A stretch of 64,000 nt of DNA from Gautieria morchelliformis (taxonomy: Eukaryota > Basidiomycota > Agaricomycetes > Gomphales > Gomphaceae), in contig WHVA01000014.1 in NCBI GenBank assembly GCA_015179125.1, positions 62,001-126,000 of the forward strand, written 5' to 3'. Below, one piece after another: positions 58,699 to 64,000 of the stretch. Position 1 is the first letter of the stretch. Each line of letters begins with the position of its first letter. Under the pieces are notes generated by a model, which saw only the letters and a program-made list of their open reading frames with translations, did no database searches and was not told the origin of the DNA. Both the position numbers and the translations under genes were made by a program.

Positions 58699-60884
58699 TA
58701 GACGTTCCCCATGACAAAATAATACTTTATATCACACTTCTGCGACACTTTAAGCCCAAGATACAATTCACTCAGCTGTCAACTGCTACAACGGCCCCCG
58801 ATGGATTGCCCCTTCCCATTCACGAGTTCCTGCAACTGGTTCTTGATGTGGAAGATGGAATAGCACGTCTCTGCTGGACCGCATTGTGCCACATTGCGTG
58901 GGACAATGCTCACCAGCTAATCATCGATCTGTGTGTTCTTCTCCCGTTATTTCTTCAGCATGGAGCCCAAGTGTGTGTTCGTGAGTAATCTGCATCCTCT
59001 GAGCATCTTATAATTTTTTTACTCATGAAGTGCATCTATTCTAGGCATGTATGACTTTCTGCCTCCAGTACACATCTGCATCCAGCCGGAGTGTCCAAAC
59101 AACCCGCAGCGATGGAAATCAGGCGAAGGACCCGAACTTCGCGAGATTAGGATGTATAGAGCCACGTTGTTCACTCGCTCATACGGTCCTATTCCCATCA
59201 CCACGTCGTCGACATACTGCCGTGGTAAGTGTCTGTCGACCTCCTATCGATCTTCCTGCTAATTCATCTACCCTAGGCTGCTGTACTCACTACCACTACC
59301 ATTCATACATCAAGGGTAATGTCCGTGTGTATTATGCACCGGATATTAGATCTTTCCCCAATGCCATCCAAGTCACGCCACATTTCTTTCTGGAGACTGA
59401 CCTTTGTGAATGATTTGCCACACAAATGCACATGGGCTGGTAAGTTTCATTCTAAGTGATATGTTTTTCTTGCTCACCCATCGCTGTGGTCAGGAACTCC
59501 CCGCTCAACTGCACTCACGGATACAATGAGGAAATCCTGCGGCTTCCATGGTCCACGGTACTACCACAGGATTGGCCCGTGAGCCTACAGCTCGATTACG
59601 AGCTTGTAGGGGAGGCCTTCATCATTTACTCCCTTCTTGAATGGCACCATTACCGTGAGTCAATCTTACAGGTTCCCCATAAGGCGCCGACCCAAGCTGC
59701 TCGATGGCATATTGCCATTACGGCGCGTAACATCGCTATGGCAGGGATGGGTCAACCGGCCTGGAATCACGCATGCAACCTCTGTACAAAGCACATCAAG
59801 GATGACGAAGGAAACATTGTGGGAGCGTACCGATCTGTCGTCTCCGATGGCATCAGTCTCGGACACCCATGTTGTGGCGTCCATGACTGCAAGATCCCAC
59901 TAGAAAGTAACCAAGCACGATACTGTCTCATGCACACTCATATCGAAGGTGAGTGTGCTGTAGTCTCCTGCCATGCACGCGCCGAAGAATCCTTTCGAAC
60001 ATGCCAACTTCCCAAGTATCGTGCAACCGAAGATCGGTTCTTGGAGCAAGGTAAAGCCATGTTCATTCTCAAGCGACGACTTGCGAGGCATTCCATACCC
60101 ACGCAGACAGGCCAAGTTGACTTGGCTGATGACGACATTGAATTGGAGGAGGTGGTTGACAAGACTGGAGAGGTGATAGAAGAGACAGTGGACTGCCCAG
60201 AAAAGCCCGCAAGGCCTTCGCAAGGTTTGGACGGCGACGCACGCACAACGAGCAGTTGTGCGTAGCATCGTGTGGAGTTATACTGGGACGCGCTACTTTT
60301 TACGGCGCCAAAGGACCTAACAGCGTGCGGGTAAGTCTCTTCCTTTATCTTGCCTTCTGTTTGTTCTAAGTTGTTATTAGAACTTTTGGAAGCTGCTGTT
60401 CCCTACAAAAAAATCCTTACCAGCTGTAATATGGTATGACAACAACTGCCATGTCTCAGCCATGTTGGGGAAGGAGGGCGACACGTATTTCGACGACGTG
60501 GCATTGCCCGTTGATGTCTTCCATCAGAAGACAAAGCACGCAGACAACAACACTTTCTGTGGCCGCAACTGCAATGCTGTCATCTGGGAGGAACTGATCA
60601 ATGATGAGGGAGGGTGGATGTTCAACTCGTCAACAGCGGAACAGGTAAATTTATGGATTGGTGGTTATCATGCTATCACGCACCTCATGCGCCAGGACCG
60701 GTGAGTTCTACTAGCCTTAGTCTTAACTTTTCACTGAACTATCTATTTATTCAGATATAATTTTTTCCTTGACAAGATGATCATGTGGCGCAACCGCACT
60801 TTGATTCAGGAACTTGAGATGGCCGGACATGCCCCATACTCGATTCCCCGCGACGAGATGTTAGGGCCACTCAAAGAAACTTAG
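58686..60884 (+). pseudogene. KDZ-transposase-associated cysteine-cluster (CxC5/CxC6) protein, disrupted
   Basis: Exons follow the known order of CxC/KDZ proteins of mushroom genomes: LDVPHDKIILYITLL, then a CxC5 cluster (CIQPECPN ... STYCRGC ... THYHYHSY), then QVPHKAPTQAARW, a CxC6 cluster (CCGVHDCKIPL ... RYCLMHTH ... CAVVSCHA). It ends with RRRTHNEQLCVASCGVILG, PAVIWYDNNCHVSAML, DVFHQKTKHADN, FNSSTAEQVN and NFFLDKMIMWRNR. It is broken by an in-frame TGA at 59411-59413 and a one-base frame change near 60195-60205 (an AAAA run). The 5' end was probably removed or replaced by the element ending at 58698. Confidence 0.75.
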
Positions 60885-61196
60885 TTACAGTCCATAGAAC
60901 CGATAGTCAGAATAAACTTGCTTTACAATCAATTAGAATCTGAAAAAAAAATAGGATTAGAAAAAAAAAAAATCTCATTATATTTTTCCTTAAGTGCATT
61001 CTCTGCATCTTTACATAGCAAACATGACATATTGTATTGACGAACATAGCAAGTATTGAGTCAACAGGTAACAGCATATGGGAGAGCAAAACAACATGAC
61101 TGGTAGTGAGAACAAGAGCGTGAGGGGAGCAAGAAGAGTGACAGACATGCATGGTAGCTAATTGCATAGAACGGAAGGACCAGGACATATATTTAC
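60885..61196. other. AT-rich interval
   Basis: Contains poly(A)-like runs (60940-60975). No gene seen. Confidence 0.4.
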
Positions 61197-64000
61197 CTAG
61201 TCAACAATGAAAACCTCAACAGAATTCCCTTCAGCATCAACACCAGGCTCCGAGGGGATTGTGGCAGGCAGGGGGAGATGGAGGTCGATCCGGCTTTCAG
61301 AGTATTCGGACTTGATAACGAGCTCATCAGAACCAAATTCATCATCGACATCATCTGGCGAGTGAAGAGCACCCCACTCTCCACTCGCTTCCCAGGTCTC
61401 AATAGCCACGTCAAGAGAGCAGTCAGTGTCGGACTGGATAAGAAGGATCGCTGTGAATGGGATCAAGACAGATGAGAGGAATTCCTTATACGTGAGAGGT
61501 TCGATATATGAGGGATAGATGTGAATGGCTGCAGAGGATGCTGGAAATGGCTGTCACAGCTCGTCTGCTGCAGCCACTACTGGATACTTCTCTGGAAATA
61601 GGGAGAGCAGACTCCTATTGATCATAATGACACCTTGATCACCGTAGCTAACATAAACATTTAGTATGAGCAAATGAAATGTAGAAGTGAGAACTTACTA
61701 TCCAGCATGCTCACTCGCCATACGTCTGCGTATTCCCTCGATGCTCCGGAACCTCTGCACACCTTCATTGTGGAAATCTTCTGTGACACAGCCAAAGAGA
61801 ATGTTGAGTGAAGGGTTGATAATGACTTTGGCAAGCTCGTAATGGAGGGATTGTCAGGGGACGGCCTGGTGGTTCTTCTTGTTCTTCTTTCCCTTTATCT
61901 TCTGTTATCTTCTGCCTTCCTCGCCTGCTTGTCCTTGCCTGTTCCTCCCTTTCCTTAAATTTGAGTTCCATACTCCACCACCCATGTTCATGTCCAGTAG
62001 TCTGGCCTGCTCAGTAGCTGTATAGTTAGTCGCTTAGGTAAGGGGATCCTCACCCGATTCTCTTTGGATCCCCCTTACCAGGTGTGTAGGTCGCCTATGT
62101 AGTTACTGAGTAGTGTCTTATATAGCTTTGGATCCCCCTTACCAGTGCTCTGTGTGACTTACCACGAGCAGGTAGGGTTGCCCTTACAGGGATTCTATAT
62201 GACAAGGGAGTGTAGAATAATCGATGTCTGCCGGTTTTGGCCAGTTTTGACCTATCACTTTTGCAGATACCTGGCTCTGCCTGAAGTGGCCACCACAGTA
62301 CTCCAAACGCAAGGTCCAGCCCCTGCCAGCACGATGGCGCCATCCCCCAGGGAAGTCTTCTGTTGGATCTGGGAGACTGTTGGCAGGAAGAAGGAGTTCA
62401 GCAAGTTTGGATTGGAGGGTAGGTGATAAAACAGGAGGGAGTGGCAAAAAACAAAAGCAGCAAAGGCCGTCTGGACTAGCAGCAGCATCGGAGTGAGAGG
62501 AGGCCTTTGAGAGGGAGGATGACTTCAAAAGGTCAGAAGCTTCTGGAAGATCAGGGGATGTGCATTTATCCAACGCCTTGGAAATACCACGCTCATTGTC
62601 GCTTGGACAACTCCCGGTACTGGAAGTATCGCTGCCGTTGTCAGAAGAGGTAGAAACTTGGTTGGGATGGTCCATGAGTTCGTTACCATCATTGTGATAC
62701 GCATATAGTAGCTTGGGCCAAAGCCCACGACGTGTTTCCCCATACGCAATGAAATGACGCTTGAGTTCCTCAGGGAGTTTATCGTTCCAGAGATTGCGGT
62801 TCAATTTAAATGTGGATAGTTTGATTTCCTGGCCGTAGAAGGACTCGAAGAGTGATGTGATCGTGTTCCCAGACTGATGGCGCTGATTGTGGATAAACTG
62901 CATCCCGTTTGCGACTTCACAAACATGAAAATGGGTTGGCCATACCCTCTTCTGCACCGTGGCCTTGCCCTTCCCTTTGCCGTTCTCTTTGCCCCTGCCC
63001 TTGCACTTGGCCTTCATCCTCGTCTTCCTTTTCATCCACTCTGTATCTACCTTCACAGGGTTGATGCTACGCTTACGCTTCACCGGGAGAAGCGACGGAG
63101 ACAACGATCGAGTGATAGACAGAGCAGGGAAGGGACTAGAAGCAATAGGCAGTGCGGGGGAGGGATTGGATGAGATGGCTGTAGGTGGCACAGTGGTGTC
63201 CAAAGGAGCAATGGCATGAGGTAAATTAGCGGTGGAAGACGATGGTAGCGTAACGGGCAAAATATAGGCCTCCCCCGTGCCTTTTCGTTTGCCCATCACT
63301 GGCTGCAGGGCGATTTCGGCTGCCAATCCTGGACATTCATCATCTTCCAAAGTTGATGATATATCGGGGGCAATTCTATAAAGGAGGCATTGATCCTCTG
63401 TAACGCGACGTGGGGTGCCCAGTTGATGCATCTCCCACTGATTATGTACGTTATTCCACGTCTCGAGGTGATCAGAGGGCGAGAGTTTCAAGAAATCGAC
63501 GACGGCCGTAGTGGAAGAGAGAATGAAATTCGGATATGACTCCACAACGACAGGAAAGCGCATAGGTTGTTTCTTTTTCTAATCTGGTATTGTTAAGTGT
63601 ATATAATTGTTAATATAATAAAAATATCAAACCTTGTACCATATAATAGGCATGACCGAGCGATGCTGAGCCAACTTCAGCAAGCGTATCTCCGCCTTTT
63701 GAGACATCTTCACGGCTGCCACTGTGTTAGCATTTAGAGCGTTGATATTCCAGTATGGCCCAATCACGTCTGCTTTGAGGTGTTTGCTGCTGTGCGCAGG
63801 TGCAACCATGGCTGGTGATGGTTCGGAAAATGGAGATGCGACAGGAATATTAGGCATGGGGGCTGTGGCAGGCAGATCAGGAGCAGACAGGACTGGGGGT
63901 ATGCCTGAAGCGGTCGATTTCCATTGGTTGTGAGCGGGACATTCGATTCGTGATTGATTCTGCTTCTCCACCTGTTCAAACTCTTTGTTACAGCATCCAG
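61197..64000 (-). pseudogene. Agaricomycete-type protein gene with CxxC/CxxH motif, split by a mobile element, 5' end beyond the window
   Basis: On the minus strand, an exon to 63627 (SRIECPAHNQWKSTASG...) precedes a long exon 63563-62188. That exon has a Pro/Ser- and Lys-rich region, a conserved block (FHVCEVANGMQFIHNQRHQ, LFESFYGQEIKLSTFKLNRN) and a likely zinc motif CCFC ... YCGGH. It ends PADIDYSTLPCHIES at 62188. Reading resumes after the insert at 61852 with LHYELAKVIINPSLNI, and continues over short introns to SYGDQ-like, FPEKYPVVAAADEL and IETWEASGEWGALHS. Without the insert and its 7-base duplication the frame is continuous. It resembles multicopy mushroom genes I cannot name. Confidence 0.65.
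61853..62187. mobile_element. short non-autonomous element, copy 2, with 7-bp target duplication
   Basis: 335 bases, starting GTCAGGGGAC and ending GGGTTGCCCTTAC, flanked by AGGGATT at 61846-61852 and 62188-62194. The ends are imperfectly inverted (GTCAGGG / GTAAGGG). It contains two CTTTGGATCCCCCTTACCAG motifs and a TATATAAG-like box, but no long reading frame. Confidence 0.8.

Noticed and set aside
58554..62205. Direct repeats at 58.6 and 62.1 kb considered as LTRs of one element
   Set aside because: Each repeat has its own target duplication and ends, so they are two separate insertions rather than LTRs.

Overview
This window is nuclear DNA of a filamentous basidiomycete, most likely a wood- or litter-inhabiting Agaricomycete; the order cannot be fixed from sequence alone. 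The evidence is many short GT-AG introns of about 50-70 bases, densely packed genes on both strands, fungal versions of the encoded proteins (HIG1/Rcf2, Nop13, Rtc3, Ofd1, Dsc2-like), and typical mushroom mobile elements (Ty1/copia and a KDZ-associated cysteine-cluster gene). No tRNA, rRNA or CRISPR was seen.

Layout. 1-2.0 kb: decayed copia retrotransposon on the minus strand with one LTR and a primer-binding site. 2.1-3.2 kb: a lineage-specific gene. 3.2-5.8 kb: gene-poor. 5.8-8.9 kb: secreted dipeptidyl peptidase 5. 10.5-27.8 kb: a dense housekeeping block with an Air1/2-like zinc-knuckle protein, a Dsc2/UBAC2-like rhomboid protein, eIF3d, Ist3, a surface beta-helix protein, poly(A) polymerase, mitochondrial GatB, a DsbA-like thioredoxin-fold protein and CSN12. 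27.8-28.1 kb: tandem relics of the CSN12 3' end. 28.3-31.3 kb: a four-span membrane protein, Trm10 and a minisatellite. 31.3-43.4 kb: NDUFAF5, Nop13, Ofd1, Mlh3, Rtc3-like and Rcf2-like. 43.5-51.0 kb: an FG-repeat nucleoporin with an N-terminal membrane span, and a tail-anchored coiled-coil protein with a dynein-adaptor-like box. 51.6-57.0 kb: cytochrome b5 and an MFS sugar transporter. 57.3-64 kb: a transposon graveyard with a palindromic DNA element, a broken KDZ-associated gene, and another gene split by a short element.

How the genes relate. This is not a biosynthetic cluster. Themes are RNA handling (Pap1, Air-like, Ist3, Trm10, Nop13, eIF3d), mitochondrial function (GatB, NDUFAF5, Rcf2-like) and oxygen/sterol regulation (Ofd1 and a Dsc2-like subunit, whose homologues in fission yeast act on the same SREBP pathway). 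Several genes are divergent pairs separated by only 66-114 bases, and a GTCACGTG box recurs just upstream of unrelated start codons.

The most interesting observations are: the POM121-like order in a fungal FG nucleoporin; the CC1-box-like motif in a tail-anchored coiled-coil protein; five GC-AG introns and a 4-nt microexon supported by protein continuity; and a short mobile-element family, seen in two copies, with 7-bp target duplications, one copy splitting a gene exactly. Exon joins were worked out by eye from splice signals and family similarity, so boundaries are approximate unless stated.
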